64,000 nucleotides of DNA, taken from the NCBI RefSeq assembly GCF_900101825.1, contig NZ_FNAG01000002.1:620001-684000 (forward strand). The letters are read 5' to 3'. Each line of letters opens with the position of its first letter. Within the stretch, counting starts at the first letter, position 1. The DNA comes from Aquimonas voraii. Lineage in GTDB: Bacteria > Pseudomonadota > Gammaproteobacteria > Xanthomonadales > Xanthomonadaceae. The translations under genes were made by a program, and so were the position numbers. Under the pieces are notes generated by a model. It searched no databases, was not told the origin of the DNA, and saw only the letters and a list, made by a program, of their open reading frames with translations. Of this stretch, positions 48,684-58,427 are shown one piece after another.

Positions 48684-50365
48684 TGTTCTCGGGTTCTGGG
48701 AGCGTCGCCGCGGGCCGCACGGTGCCTACTTCTGAGCGTTCGCGGTGGGCGATCAGCTGTGCAGTGGGTGCTGCTCTCGCGATCGGCTTCGGCCTTTTCG
48801 CGATGGCACAGGCCCCGCAGGTGCCCTATGCCGATGCCTGGCGGTTCCTGGTCCGATTCCTGAGCCTGCCGTTTCCGCGCAGCGTTCTCGACAGCGAGAA
48901 CGGGCATCTCGCTCTGCTGCCGCATCTGGTTCGATGGGCTGAGCTGCATGTGTTCGCAGCGAACCAGCTGGTGCAGACCGCGGTGGGAATGCTGCTGGCG
49001 GCTTCGACCCTGGCGCTGGCCATGTGGAGACTGCGCCTGCAAGCCCTGGAGCCCGCGCATTACTGGGCCATGAGCCTGCTGCTTGCGCTCGGGCTGTTCT
49101 GGCTGGGCAACTTCCGTGTGCTCACGCATTCCAGCGAGACGGTGCACGCGTACGCCGTGACCCTGTGCCTGTTTGCGGGCCTCGCACTGGCCTCGCGCGG
49201 CGGTGTGGGGGCGAGCGCGGGCGCCGGCTTCTGCGCGTTGTGCGCCAGCCTGTGCTTCGGCAGCGGGCTGGCGGCATTTCCGGCCCTGCTGCTGGCGATG
49301 GCCCTGCGCCGGGCGCGGTGGATCGACTATCTGCCCATCGTCGTTCTGATGACGGGAACGCTCGCGCTGATGCTGGGCTTGCGCGCCGGGGGCGGAGACT
49401 CAGCGATGCAGCCGCTCGATGTCCTCGGCCGCGGCGAAGCGCTACTGCGCTGGTTGGGGGGTCCCGCACTGTTTGCCAGCTGGCCGCTGTGGGACCCGCA
49501 GATCGCGGCCCAGGTGCCGAACTCGCAGCTGCGCGCCGTGCTTGAGCCCGTCGCCGCCGCTTATGAGCAGCAGGCTGGGCAAGTGATGGTGGCGCGTTGG
49601 CCACACCTGGCTTGGGGCTTGCTGGGCGCGCTGGGCTTCGCGTGCGCGCTGCTGCGCAGCTGGCGCCAGCCTCGGCCTGCCGCGGTGATGGGCACTGCCC
49701 TGGCGGCTTTTGCGCTGTGCGTGGGCGCAATGATTGTGTTGGTGCGCGCCGAGTACTTCGCGATGCATCCCGACCAACTGCTGGCGCCGCGCTACGTGGC
49801 CTGGTCCTCGCTGTTCTGGGCCGGCCTCGGGCTGGTGCTTCTGGATGCGCTGAGGCCAGTGCGCGCCGCCCAGCTTGCGTGCGCGGTGTTCGCACTCAGC
49901 CTGCCGAGCCAGCTGTGGATGTACCAGCTCGCGGGCAAGCAGAAGCAGGTGGCCGAGCGCGCCGCCGTGGCCGCGGCGGTCGGGGTGGTCGAGCCTGCCT
50001 TGCCCTTGGGGGAGACGGTGCCCGAGGAGTTGGCCCAAGCCCTGCCGCTGCTGCAGGCGGCAGAGGCCGCGATGTTCGCCTGGCCAGAGACCCAGTGGCT
50101 CGATCGCGCGCCCGAGCCTGCCCAGGTGAGCTTTCTGGCGCCGACCTCCTTGCAGGTCCGCGCCGTCGACAATCGTCTCGGCGCCGCCGGGCGGCGCGTG
50201 GAGTTCGAACTGGCTGGCGTCCCGGCGGCGCGTCTGCTGTTGATCGATCCCGACGGGCGCGTGCGTGGCCTGGCGCGACGCGAGGCGGGCGAGCGCTGGC
50301 TGGGATGGATGCGGGCCGATGGGCCGAACGTAGAGGTTCGAGTGGCGGTTCTGCAGGAAGGCTGA
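48683..50365 (+). CDS. Polytopic membrane protein, GT-C-like
   Basis: ATG 48683 overlaps the stop of the oxygenase gene by one base, so the pair is coupled. The 560-residue protein has about ten hydrophobic segments. Its first periplasmic loop holds an acidic PYADAWRFLVRFLSLPFPRS motif, as in other GT-C-like proteins here. The C-terminal 150 residues are soluble and beta-rich. No named family. With the oxygenase it may modify or build an exported glycan; this is inference. Confidence 0.68.
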   Translation: MFSGSGSVAAGRTVPTSERSRWAISCAVGAALAIGFGLFAMAQAPQVPYADAWRFLVRFLSLPFPRSVLDSENGHLALLPHLVRWAELHVFAANQLVQTAVGMLLAASTLALAMWRLRLQALEPAHYWAMSLLLALGLFWLGNFRVLTHSSETVHAYAVTLCLFAGLALASRGGVGASAGAGFCALCASLCFGSGLAAFPALLLAMALRRARWIDYLPIVVLMTGTLALMLGLRAGGGDSAMQPLDVLGRGEALLRWLGGPALFASWPLWDPQIAAQVPNSQLRAVLEPVAAAYEQQAGQVMVARWPHLAWGLLGALGFACALLRSWRQPRPAAVMGTALAAFALCVGAMIVLVRAEYFAMHPDQLLAPRYVAWSSLFWAGLGLVLLDALRPVRAAQLACAVFALSLPSQLWMYQLAGKQKQVAERAAVAAAVGVVEPALPLGETVPEELAQALPLLQAAEAAMFAWPETQWLDRAPEPAQVSFLAPTSLQVRAVDNRLGAAGRRVEFELAGVPAARLLLIDPDGRVRGLARREAGERWLGWMRADGPNVEVRVAVLQEG

Positions 50366-50530
50366 GGGGCGCCCGCAGACTGCGAGCGCAGGAGCGGCGA
50401 CCGGAGTGGTCCGGACTCAGAGAGAGAACTTCCTGCTTCGAACTGAACGTCGGCCCCTTGCCAGCGCAGAGCGATGGCCGGCGTGCGGTGCCAGCGACTA
50501 TTCTCACGCCACTGTCGACGGGAGATGCCC

Positions 50531-51124
50531 ATGTTCAAGCCCTGGAAGCTGTTCGCCGCCGCCGCGCTGCTGTCCCTGAGCGCCTGCGTCACCATCAACG
50601 TCTATTTCCCGGCGGCCGAAGCGCAGCAGGCGGCGCGCGAGTTCGTCGAGAACGTGATCGGCGAGCCACCGCAGGCCGAAGCCAAACCCGAGGCGGGGCA
50701 GGGTGGCGGCATGGCCGCACTGGGCACGGCGGTCCTCGACTTCGTCTTCCCGACTGCCCAGGCACAGTCGGCCGATATCAACATCCGCACGCCGGCCATC
50801 CAGGCCATCCAGGCTCGAATGGCCGAGCGCTTCCAATCGGCGCTGGCACCGCACTTCGACTCCGGCGCGCTCGGTCTGGCCCGTGACGGCACCATCAGCC
50901 TGCGCGATGCGAGCAAGGTGGGCCTACGCGACCGCGCGGCGGTGAACCAGGCGGTGGCCGATGACAATCGCGACCGCAACGCCGTGTACCGGGAGATCGC
51001 CGTCGCCAACGGTCATCCCGAGTGGGAGCCGCAGATCCGCGACACCTTCGCGCGGCAGTGGATCGACAGCGCGCGCGGCGGCTGGTGGTACCAGGACGCG
51101 TCGGGGGCGTGGACGCAGAAATAG
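50531..51124 (+). CDS. DUF1318 (YdbL-type) lipoprotein
   Basis: ATG 50531 with GGGAG upstream. The 197-residue protein has a lipoprotein signal peptide with lipobox LSAC (LFAAAALLSLSACVTINVYF), so cysteine 19 is lipidated. The mature part is helical and carries the DUF1318 pattern (ADINIRTPAIQAIQARMAER; DGTISLRDASKVGLRDRAAV). In E. coli this protein is next to YnbE and YdbH, which act in phospholipid transport to the outer membrane; here neither is adjacent. Confidence 0.85.
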   Translation: MFKPWKLFAAAALLSLSACVTINVYFPAAEAQQAAREFVENVIGEPPQAEAKPEAGQGGGMAALGTAVLDFVFPTAQAQSADINIRTPAIQAIQARMAERFQSALAPHFDSGALGLARDGTISLRDASKVGLRDRAAVNQAVADDNRDRNAVYREIAVANGHPEWEPQIRDTFARQWIDSARGGWWYQDASGAWTQK

Positions 51125-51573
51125 CCGGGCCGCAGGCAGGCGGCTCGCTTGCGCGGCATCGCCGCGCGGGACGCCGAACGCCCGAGCTCAATGCGCGAGG
51201 ACCGGGCTGCTGGCAGGCCCGCGCCTTCAGGGAACCGCGACACCGGATTGCCGGCTCGGCGCCGCAGGCGGCCAAAGGCCGGGCTGCGCTCTCGGCGGCT
51301 GCTCGCCGACTGCAACCCTCAGGCACAGAAACTGGCCTCGACTGGCTTGGCGAATCCCGAATCCCGAATCTCCAATCCCGAGTCGGCCCACGTCCCAAAG
51401 TTGTATTGCCCCCATCGGCGCGGCGGGCGAAAATCGGCGGCCGTGAAGGCCGGCTTGTTCCGCCGGGCGCGGATCCCCATCTTGGCCTTCACTTTGCACC
51501 GTGCGCTGCCGACGGCCGATCCGCGGTCGTGGCCGCGATGCGCGCGGCGTCCCACGCCTGAAGGACCTTCCCC
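51125..51573. other. Intergenic region upstream of acnB
   Basis: About 450 bp without a gene. It contains the aatcccg tandem repeat (51353-51381). The promoter of acnB must lie in the last part, but no clear -35/-10 pair was picked out. Confidence 0.55.
51353..51381. repeat. Tandem aatcccg repeat
   Basis: Four near-copies of the heptamer aatcccg (one copy aatctcc) in the acnB upstream region. Short tandem arrays of this type are mutable. Confidence 0.85.
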
Positions 51574-54165
51574 ATGCTCCAAGCCTATCGCCAACACGTT
51601 GCCGAGCGCGCCGCGCTGGGCATCCCGCCGCTGCCGCTGTCCGCCCAGCAGACCGCCGAGGTCATCGAACTGCTGAAGGCGCCACCGGCCGGTGAAGAGG
51701 CCTTCTTGCTGGAGCTGCTCACCCATCGCGTGCCGGCCGGTGTCGATGATGCCGCCAAGGTCAAGGCCAGCTACCTTGCCGCCATCGCCCATGGCAGCGA
51801 GAAGAATCCGCTGATCAGCCGCGCCCGCGCCACCGAGCTGCTGGGCACCATGCTGGGCGGCTACAACGTGCACCCCTTGATCGAGCTGCTGGACGATGCC
51901 GAAGTCGGTACCGTCGCCGCCGAGGCCCTCAAGAACACCCTGCTGATCTTCGATGCCTTCCACGACATCGAGGAGAAGGCCAAGGCTGGCAATGCCAACG
52001 CCCAGGCCGTGCTGAAGAGCTGGGCCGAGGCCGAGTGGTTCACCTCGCGCCCGGAAGTGCCGCAGAGCCTCACGCTGACGGTGTTCAAGGTGCCGGGCGA
52101 GACCAACACCGATGATCTGTCGCCGGCGCCCGACGCCACCACGCGTCCGGATATTCCGATGCACGCGCTGGCCATGCTCAAGAACAAGCGCCCCGACGCG
52201 CCCTTCGTGCCGGAAGAGGATGGCAAGCGTGGTCCGATCCGGAACATCCTGTCGCTGAAGGAGAAGGGCCATCTGGTCGCCTACGTCGGCGACGTGGTGG
52301 GTACCGGCTCCTCGCGCAAGTCGGCCACCAACTCGGTGCTGTGGTGGACGGGCGAGGACATTCCCTACATCCCCAACAAGCGTTTCGGCGGTGTCTGCCT
52401 CGGCAGCAAGATCGCGCCAATCTTCTACAACACCATGGAAGACGCCGGCGCGCTGCCGATCGAGCTTGATGTCTCGAAGATGGAGCACGGCGACGTCATC
52501 GAGCTGCAGCCCTATGCGGGCCGTGCGCTCAAGAACGGTGAAGTCATCGCCGAGTTCGAGGTCAAGTCCGATGTGCTGTTCGACGAAGTGCGCGCCGGCG
52601 GCCGCATTCCGCTGATCATCGGCCGCGGCCTCACGGCCAAGGCGCGCGAATCGCTGGGTCTGCCGGCCTCGACCCTGTTTCGTCTGCCGCAGGCGCCGGC
52701 CGACAGCGGCAAGGGCTACACCCTGGCGCAGAAGATGGTGGGACGCGCCTGTGGCCTGCCCGAAGGCAAGGGTATCCGCCCGGGCACCTACTGCGAGCCG
52801 AAGATGACCACGGTCGGCTCGCAGGACACCACCGGCCCGATGACCCGCGACGAGCTGAAGGATCTGGCCTGCCTCGGCTTCTCGGCGGATCTGGTGATGC
52901 AGAGCTTCTGCCACACCGCGGCCTACCCGAAGCCGGTCGACGTCAAGACCCACCACACGCTCCCGGAATTCATCTCGACCCGCGGTGGCGTATCCCTGCG
53001 CCCGGGCGACGGCATCATCCACAGCTGGCTGAACCGCATGCTGCTGCCTGACACCGTCGGCACCGGCGGCGACAGCCACACCCGCTTCCCGATCGGCATC
53101 AGCTTCCCGGCAGGCTCGGGCCTGGTCGCCTTCGCCGCCGCCACCGGCGTGATGCCGCTGGACATGCCGGAGTCGGTGCTGGTGCGTTTCAAGGGCCAGA
53201 TGCAGCCGGGCGTCACCCTGCGTGATCTGGTGCACGCGATCCCGCTGTACGCGATCAAGGCCGGCCTGCTGACCGTCGAGAAGAAGGGCAAGAAGAACAT
53301 CTTCTCCGGCCGCATCCTCGAGATCGAAGGCCTGCCGGATCTCAAGATCGAGCAGGCCTTCGAGCTGGCCGACGCTTCGGCCGAGCGCTCGGCCGCGGGC
53401 TGCACCGTACGCCTCGACCAGGCGCCGATCATCGAATACCTGAACTCGAACATCACCCTGCTGAAGTGGATGATCGCCGAGGGCTACCAGGACGCGCGCT
53501 CGCTGGCCCGCCGCATCAAGAAGATGGAGGAGTGGCTGGCCAACCCGCAGCTGCTGCAGCCGGACGCCGACGCCGAATACGCGGCCGTCATCGAGATCAA
53601 TCTGGCCGAGATCGTGGAGCCGATCGTCTGCTGCCCGAACGATCCCGACGATGCCAAGACCCTGTCGGACGTGGCCGGCGCGCAGATCGACGAGGTCTTC
53701 ATCGGCAGCTGCATGACCAACATTGGCCACTTCCGCGCCGCCGCCAAGCTGCTGGAAGGCAAGCGCGACATCCCGACCCGCCTGTGGGTGGCTCCGCCGA
53801 CCAAGATGGACGCGGCCGAGCTGACCAAGGAAGGCCACTACGGCACCTTTGGTACGGCTGGCGCGCGCATGGAGATGCCGGGCTGCTCGCTGTGCATGGG
53901 CAACCAGGCGCAGATCCGCGAGGGCAGCACCGCGATGTCGACCTCGACCCGCAACTTCCCCAACCGCCTGGGCCGCAACACCAACGTCTACCTCGGCTCG
54001 GCGGAGCTGGCGGCGATCTGCTCGCGTCTGGGCCGCATCCCCACCCGCGAGGAGTACATGGCGGACATCGGCGTGATCAACGCCAACGGCGACAAGATCT
54101 ACCGCTACATGAACTTCGACCAGATCGAGGACTACGCCGAGGTGGCGAAGGCGGTCAACGCCTGA
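51574..54165 (+). CDS. acnB: Aconitate hydratase B
   Basis: This 863-residue enzyme isomerises citrate to isocitrate in the TCA cycle. The N-terminal HEAT-like domain 5 ([20 protein letters not shown] and on) and the swivel domain come first, the order that separates AcnB from AcnA. The [4Fe-4S] ligands are the Cys in [12 protein letters not shown] and the two Cys in [13 protein letters not shown]. Substrate-site segments such as [18 protein letters not shown] and [11 protein letters not shown] are intact. E. coli AcnB also binds mRNA when the cluster is lost. Confidence 0.96.
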   Translation: MLQAYRQHVAERAALGIPPLPLSAQQTAEVIELLKAPPAGEEAFLLELLTHRVPAGVDDAAKVKASYLAAIAHGSEKNPLISRARATELLGTMLGGYNVHPLIELLDDAEVGTVAAEALKNTLLIFDAFHDIEEKAKAGNANAQAVLKSWAEAEWFTSRPEVPQSLTLTVFKVPGETNTDDLSPAPDATTRPDIPMHALAMLKNKRPDAPFVPEEDGKRGPIRNILSLKEKGHLVAYVGDVVGTGSSRKSATNSVLWWTGEDIPYIPNKRFGGVCLGSKIAPIFYNTMEDAGALPIELDVSKMEHGDVIELQPYAGRALKNGEVIAEFEVKSDVLFDEVRAGGRIPLIIGRGLTAKARESLGLPASTLFRLPQAPADSGKGYTLAQKMVGRACGLPEGKGIRPGTYCEPKMTTVGSQDTTGPMTRDELKDLACLGFSADLVMQSFCHTAAYPKPVDVKTHHTLPEFISTRGGVSLRPGDGIIHSWLNRMLLPDTVGTGGDSHTRFPIGISFPAGSGLVAFAAATGVMPLDMPESVLVRFKGQMQPGVTLRDLVHAIPLYAIKAGLLTVEKKGKKNIFSGRILEIEGLPDLKIEQAFELADASAERSAAGCTVRLDQAPIIEYLNSNITLLKWMIAEGYQDARSLARRIKKMEEWLANPQLLQPDADAEYAAVIEINLAEIVEPIVCCPNDPDDAKTLSDVAGAQIDEVFIGSCMTNIGHFRAAAKLLEGKRDIPTRLWVAPPTKMDAAELTKEGHYGTFGTAGARMEMPGCSLCMGNQAQIREGSTAMSTSTRNFPNRLGRNTNVYLGSAELAAICSRLGRIPTREEYMADIGVINANGDKIYRYMNFDQIEDYAEVAKAVNA

Positions 54166-54180
54166 GGCCTCACCGCATCC

Positions 54181-54210
54181 CGGATGGACGGCGGCAGCGC
54201 CGTCCATCCG
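54181..54210 (+). terminator. Hairpin 1 behind acnB
   Basis: Perfect 13-bp stem (cggatggacggcg / cgccgtccatccg) with a 4-nt loop, 15 bases after the acnB stop codon. It may protect the 3' end or terminate together with hairpin 2. Confidence 0.7.
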
Positions 54211-54220
54211 CGGCGCGAAT

Positions 54221-54256
54221 GCAAACGGCCGACGGAGCGATCCGTCGGCCGTTTGC
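54221..54256 (+). terminator. Hairpin 2 behind acnB
   Basis: Perfect 15-bp stem (gcaaacggccgacgg / ccgtcggccgtttgc) with loop agcgat, followed by ttag. It is palindromic, so it can serve both acnB and the convergent EAL-like/HDOD gene. Confidence 0.8.
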
Positions 54257-54330
54257 TTAGGTGGGTCGGGCGCCGCGATGGCGCCGACTGTTGCTCGGCG
54301 CCCACCGCGTCGGAGCCATGTCGCGCCGGA

Positions 54331-55695
54331 TCACTCCCGGGTCACTTCCAAGGCCCAGCCCAGGGCTTCGACGTGCGCGGCGCTGGCGGCCTGCGCGCTG
54401 ACGCCGCAGCGCTGCGACGCGGCTGCCAGGGCCTGCGGGTCGTCCTTCTCGCAGGCCGCGGCGAGGGCGAGCAGTTCCGCCATCTCGCCTTCGCCGCGCG
54501 CGACCGCGGCCTCGATCTCGGGCGAGGGCGCGAGCTGGGCGAGCGCCACCGGCATCGGCACCTGCAGCACCGCGTCGACCAGCGACAGCAGACCGACCAG
54601 GAACAGAGCATCGCGGGCTTCGGCAGGACGATCCGCGCCGAGCAGTTCAAGCATGCGCGCGCGCACCAGCGCGGCTTCGAGCAGGGCCGAGGCCGCGGCG
54701 TTGTGGCTGTTGGCGCCGTACAGCAACAGGCTGAGCCAGCGGTAGAGTTTTTCGCGGCCGAGTTGCAGCACTGCACGCTCGATGCTGGTGACTTCCTCGC
54801 GCAGTCCCATCGAGGCCGAGTTGATGTAGCGCAGCAGGCGCAGGGACAGTGCTGGATCCTGCTTCAGCCCTTCGGCGATTTCGCGGGTGTCGACGTCGCG
54901 CCGTAGCCGCGACAGCAGATCGGCGAGGCGCGCCGCATTCGGCCCGAGCGCGTTGCTGCTCCAGTCCTCGCGGCGGGTGATGAAGGGCCCCTGGAACAGG
55001 CTGGCGCCCAGGTTGTAGCAGAGCTTGAACTCGTCGTGGCTGGGCAACTCGCGCGCCAACCACTGGCGTTTGTGGTCGGCGCGTGCGAGCGCTTCGGTGA
55101 AATCGCGCAGGCGCTTCGGGTCGGCCTGGTCGGCGCGCACGATCACAAAATCGGCCTCGGCGAGCAGGTAGGCGCCCGGCGCTTCCTGCGTCATCGCATT
55201 GACAGCGAACCGATAGCCGCGCCCACGCAGGGCGCGCACCTGTTCAATCACCGTGCTGGGTGAGGGGCCGCCGGGGTCGGGCAGGGCGACCAGGGTCAGC
55301 ACCGCGTTCTCCGGGGGCAGTTCGGTCAGGGCCTTGTGATCGAGGAATGAGTCCGGCACTTCGAAGAAGGCGAGGCGATGGCCCAGCAGCCGGCCGACAT
55401 CGATCTTGATGAGATTGCGCACCAGCACTTCGGCATAGACGTGATGGATGCGCCGGCTGCGGCTGGCCAGCCGGGCGCGCGTCGCCTGATGCAGCAGGAA
55501 GTGGTAGCCGGCGACACGCTGGTCGCGACCGAGGATTGTCTCCCGGCAGATGAAACCCTCGCCCGCCGCTCCCTCGACGGCGGCCTGCCCCTGGTCGGGC
55601 TTGATCGGAGCCTGCTGGTTGAGCACGGCAAAAGCCTGCTCGCCGGGCTTGGCCGACGGCGCTCCGCCAAAGAGACGTTTCAGGAGATCGAACAT
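54331..55695 (-). CDS. EAL-like (degenerate) / HDOD two-domain signalling protein
   Basis: ATG 55695 is the most plausible start, although the ribosome binding site is weak. The 454-residue protein starts with a region like YuxH. A degenerate EAL domain (about 45-200) shows no EAL motif (AEVLVRNLIKIDVGRLLGHR) and lacks the usual acidic metal ligands, so phosphodiesterase activity is unlikely. A C-terminal HDOD domain (about 250-400) contains DPALSLRLLRYINSASMGL and LLGADRPAEARDALFLVG. Such proteins bind partners in c-di-GMP signalling. Confidence 0.84.
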   Translation of the reverse strand: MFDLLKRLFGGAPSAKPGEQAFAVLNQQAPIKPDQGQAAVEGAAGEGFICRETILGRDQRVAGYHFLLHQATRARLASRSRRIHHVYAEVLVRNLIKIDVGRLLGHRLAFFEVPDSFLDHKALTELPPENAVLTLVALPDPGGPSPSTVIEQVRALRGRGYRFAVNAMTQEAPGAYLLAEADFVIVRADQADPKRLRDFTEALARADHKRQWLARELPSHDEFKLCYNLGASLFQGPFITRREDWSSNALGPNAARLADLLSRLRRDVDTREIAEGLKQDPALSLRLLRYINSASMGLREEVTSIERAVLQLGREKLYRWLSLLLYGANSHNAAASALLEAALVRARMLELLGADRPAEARDALFLVGLLSLVDAVLQVPMPVALAQLAPSPEIEAAVARGEGEMAELLALAAACEKDDPQALAAASQRCGVSAQAASAAHVEALGWALEVTRE

Positions 55696-55893
55696 GCGGC
55701 TGCCGCACTCCATGCGCTTCGGAAGGTCGAGGCTCCGGGCTTGAGCCCTCCGCCGGTGGTGAGGCGCCGCGGGATGAGCGAGCCAATCCTGATTGGACTC
55801 ACTCGCGGCCCCGGGCGCCGGGGTCGATCTGCAGAGATGCAAGCTTCGGGCCGAGGCTTGTCCCGGGGGACGCCACTCCTGCACTCTCTGGCA

Positions 55894-56394
55894 ATGAACA
55901 TCCGCCACAGCGAAACCCGCGACATCGAAGCGATCCGCGCCCTGTATGCGCAGCCATCCGTCTATGCGAACACCCTGCAGCTGCCGTTTCCGAGCGCGGA
56001 GTTGTGGCAGCAGCGACTCGGCCGCCTGCACACCCAGTTCCACAGCCTTGTGGCCGAGGCGGATGGCCGGCTGCTCGGGCAGATCGGGATCGAGCGCTTC
56101 GAAAATCCCCGTCGCGCGCATGTTGCCAACATCGGGCTGGGCGTCGATGAGGGTGCACGCGGTCGCGGCGTCGGCCATGCCCTGATGGGCAGCGCCATCG
56201 AGCTCTGCTTCGGCTGGCTGGGCGTGCGCCGCATCGAGCTGGAGGTCTACACCGACAACGTCGCCGCGCAGACCCTGTTCGCCCGCCACGGCTTCGTGCG
56301 CGAAGGCACCAGCCGCGCCTATGCGCTGCGCGGCGGGCGCTACGTCGACGTGCACCTGATGGCGCTGCAGGCGCCGGGATTCGCAAGTACCTGA
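55894..56394 (+). CDS. GNAT-family N-acetyltransferase
   Basis: ATG 55894 starts a 166-residue acetyltransferase with core motifs IRHSETRDIEAIRALYAQPS, IGLGVDEGARGRGVGHALM (acetyl-CoA loop) and EVYTDNVAAQTLFARHGFVR. The protein resembles PhnO/YhhY-like GNATs; the substrate is unknown. The start is well supported by the family N-terminus. Stands alone. Confidence 0.85.
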   Translation: MNIRHSETRDIEAIRALYAQPSVYANTLQLPFPSAELWQQRLGRLHTQFHSLVAEADGRLLGQIGIERFENPRRAHVANIGLGVDEGARGRGVGHALMGSAIELCFGWLGVRRIELEVYTDNVAAQTLFARHGFVREGTSRAYALRGGRYVDVHLMALQAPGFAST

Positions 56395-56490
56395 ACGCGA
56401 GGCCTTGCGGCGATCATCGCCGCCAGGGCGGGATGGAGCAGTCGCGCGATGAACATGGCAGGCTGGGCGCCACGACCCAGGAGGCCCGCC

Positions 56491-56772
56491 ATGCGCCGAC
56501 GCTTCGCCCTCGTTGCCGTTCTGATCGCGGGCTTCGCCCCGCTGCTGCCGGCCCAGGCCAGCCCCTCGCACTCCGAAGCCTGCGGGCAGTCGGTCATCAC
56601 GGTTGGCGCAGCAGTCACCAAGCTGCGCGAATGCGGCGAGCCCTGGCGCATCGTCACCCTGGTCAACGCACAGGGCGCGCCCATCGGTGAGCGCTGGGAG
56701 TACGAGCGCCAGACCGGGCTGGTGATGTTCACTGTGCAGGGCGGACGGGTGGTGCGGGTCGAACGGACCTGA
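56491..56772 (+). CDS. DUF2845-like small exported protein
   Basis: ATG 56491 with AGGAGG seven bases upstream. The 93-residue product has a signal peptide (RRRFALVAVLIAGFAPLLPAQA) and a small domain with ITVGAAVTKLRECGEPWRIV and WEYERQTGLVMFTVQGGRV, matching the DUF2845 pattern of short periplasmic proteins. The two cysteines may form a disulfide. Function is unknown. Confidence 0.72.
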   Translation: MRRRFALVAVLIAGFAPLLPAQASPSHSEACGQSVITVGAAVTKLRECGEPWRIVTLVNAQGAPIGERWEYERQTGLVMFTVQGGRVVRVERT

Positions 56773-56822
56773 GCGCGGGCGCCCGCGCACCAGCGATACG
56801 CATCCTTCTGGCTGCGGCCAAC

Positions 56823-56849
56823 AAAAAAGCCACCCCGAAGGATGGCTTT
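56823..56849 (-). terminator. Rho-independent terminator of tRNA-Val
   Basis: On the minus strand the stem aagccatcc / gggtggctt with loop ttcg is followed by TTTT. It sits 10 bases behind the tRNA 3' end. The UUCG tetraloop is a stable type. Confidence 0.88.
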
Positions 56850-56858
56850 CCGTTGATC

Positions 56859-56933
56859 TGGTGGGCGGTGCAGGGATCGAACCTGCGACCCTTGCCGTGT
56901 GAAGGCAATGCTCTACCGCTGAGCTAACCGCCC
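56859..56933 (-). tRNA. tRNA-Val (anticodon CAC)
   Basis: The 75-nt cloverleaf is complete. Its acceptor stem is GGGCGGT/ACCGCCC and its anticodon stem TTGCC/GGCAA surrounds the loop TTCACAC, giving anticodon CAC for GUG. The T arm is GCAGG-TTCGATC-CCTGC, the discriminator is A and the CCA is encoded. It is followed by a UUCG-loop terminator. Confidence 0.97.
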
Positions 56934-56968
56934 GGAGCCGCGCATTGTGCACATCCGCGCCGGGGAGA

Positions 56969-58132
56969 TCAAGCCTCCGCGTGCGAAATGCGGCCGCCGA
57001 AGCGCTTCATGGCCGGCAGCAGGGCCAGTGCGGCCACCGACGACGCGACGGCGAAGGCGAGGACGCCGTCGCCGGTCTTCCACAGGGCGCCGGCTATCAG
57101 CGCACCGAGCACGCCGCCGAGGCCGGAGCCGAGGCTGTACATCAGGCTCTGTGCCCCCAGTCGGTCGGATTCCGGAAACAGCTCGACCACACGCTGCATG
57201 CAGGCCACGTGGAAAGCGCCGAAGCCGATCGCGTGCGCGACCTGCACGACCAGCATCAGCGCCAGCGACTGCGGCAGCAGGGCGATGCTGAGCCAGCGCA
57301 GGGCGGTGACCACCAGCGCGATCTGCAGGGTGCGTTGGGCGCTGATCCGGCGCAGCAGGCTGCCGGCGTACATGAACAGCACGATCTCGGCTACCACGCC
57401 CAGGCCCCAGAGCTGACCGACCACGTCGGTGCTGTGGCCGTGGCGCTCAAGCTGCAGGGTGAAGAAGAGGTAGTAACTGCCGAAACTGATCTGGGTGAGC
57501 ATCACGATCGCGATGAAGGCGCGCACGCCGGGGCGGCGCAGCAGTTCCCACAGGCCGGCTTGACTGGGCGGTGGATCCGTGTCGAGTCGCTTCTGCGCGG
57601 GCAGGGCGTGCGTGATGAGGGCCGTGGCGAGGATGCCGGCACCCATCACCCAGGGCAGGTCGGGCGCATCGCCGTGCTGCAGCAGCCAGCCATAGCCCAC
57701 CGCCAGCAGGATGAAGCCCAGGGAGCCCCAGAGCCGTACCCGGCCGTAGTCGTGCTTGCGCGGGCCCAGACCGGCCAAGGTGAAGGCTTCGAGCTGGGGC
57801 AGGATGGCGTTGTAGCAGAGGCTGAAGGCGGCCATCGACAGCGCCAGCAGCCAGAGATGCTCGGCACCGAAAAAGCCGAGGTAGAAGATCGCCGAGGCCC
57901 ACAGCCCGCCCAGCAGCCAGGCCTTGGGCCGGGTCGAGCCGCGGGCATAGTGGGCGAACAGGGGCGGGCCGAAGATGCGCGTGCCGTACCAGAGCGCGAA
58001 CAGGCTGCTGATCGCCAGCGCGCCGTGCCCCAAGCCTTCCATCCAGCGGGCGAAGTAGGGGGTGAACACGCCGATCGCGGCGTGGTAGGCGAAGTAGACG
58101 GCGGACAGCCGCCAATAGGGCAGGGTGGGCAT
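56969..58132 (-). CDS. MFS transporter, HcaT/PPP-like group
   Basis: ATG 58132. The 387-residue protein has 12 hydrophobic segments. It carries the N-terminal motif YWRLSAVYFAYHAAIGVFTP and GRVRLWGSLGFILLAVGYGW, typical of the HcaT (phenylpropionate permease) group of the major facilitator superfamily. The substrate is not evident. It stands between tRNA-Val and the secreted unknown gene. Confidence 0.85.
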   Translation of the reverse strand: MPTLPYWRLSAVYFAYHAAIGVFTPYFARWMEGLGHGALAISSLFALWYGTRIFGPPLFAHYARGSTRPKAWLLGGLWASAIFYLGFFGAEHLWLLALSMAAFSLCYNAILPQLEAFTLAGLGPRKHDYGRVRLWGSLGFILLAVGYGWLLQHGDAPDLPWVMGAGILATALITHALPAQKRLDTDPPPSQAGLWELLRRPGVRAFIAIVMLTQISFGSYYLFFTLQLERHGHSTDVVGQLWGLGVVAEIVLFMYAGSLLRRISAQRTLQIALVVTALRWLSIALLPQSLALMLVVQVAHAIGFGAFHVACMQRVVELFPESDRLGAQSLMYSLGSGLGGVLGALIAGALWKTGDGVLAFAVASSVAALALLPAMKRFGGRISHAEA

Positions 58133-58427
58133 GGCGCATTATCGATGCTTGGCTCTCGGAAGTTCTCGGTTTCACCGGAGAAATCCGAGTTGCCCGACGC
58201 CGCCACCGAAACACGCGTGCGGTCGATCACGGCCCCACGGGACGATCATGGGTCGGTGGGTCGCTGCGGGCCGCGGAATGGCACAGCCGCATTCGCTTCC
58301 CCTCGCGTTCCCATGCTGTTCCTTGGCGGCTTCGGTGAGCGCTCCTAGGGTCGCCATGGCTGCAATCCCGCAGCCACGCCCCGGACCTTGACTGGCCGCG
58401 GCCCGGTGAACCCCATGGAGACCTGCC

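Noticed and set aside
51319..54207. A 962-codon reading frame opposite acnB
   Set aside because: Shadow of acnB; no recognisable protein.
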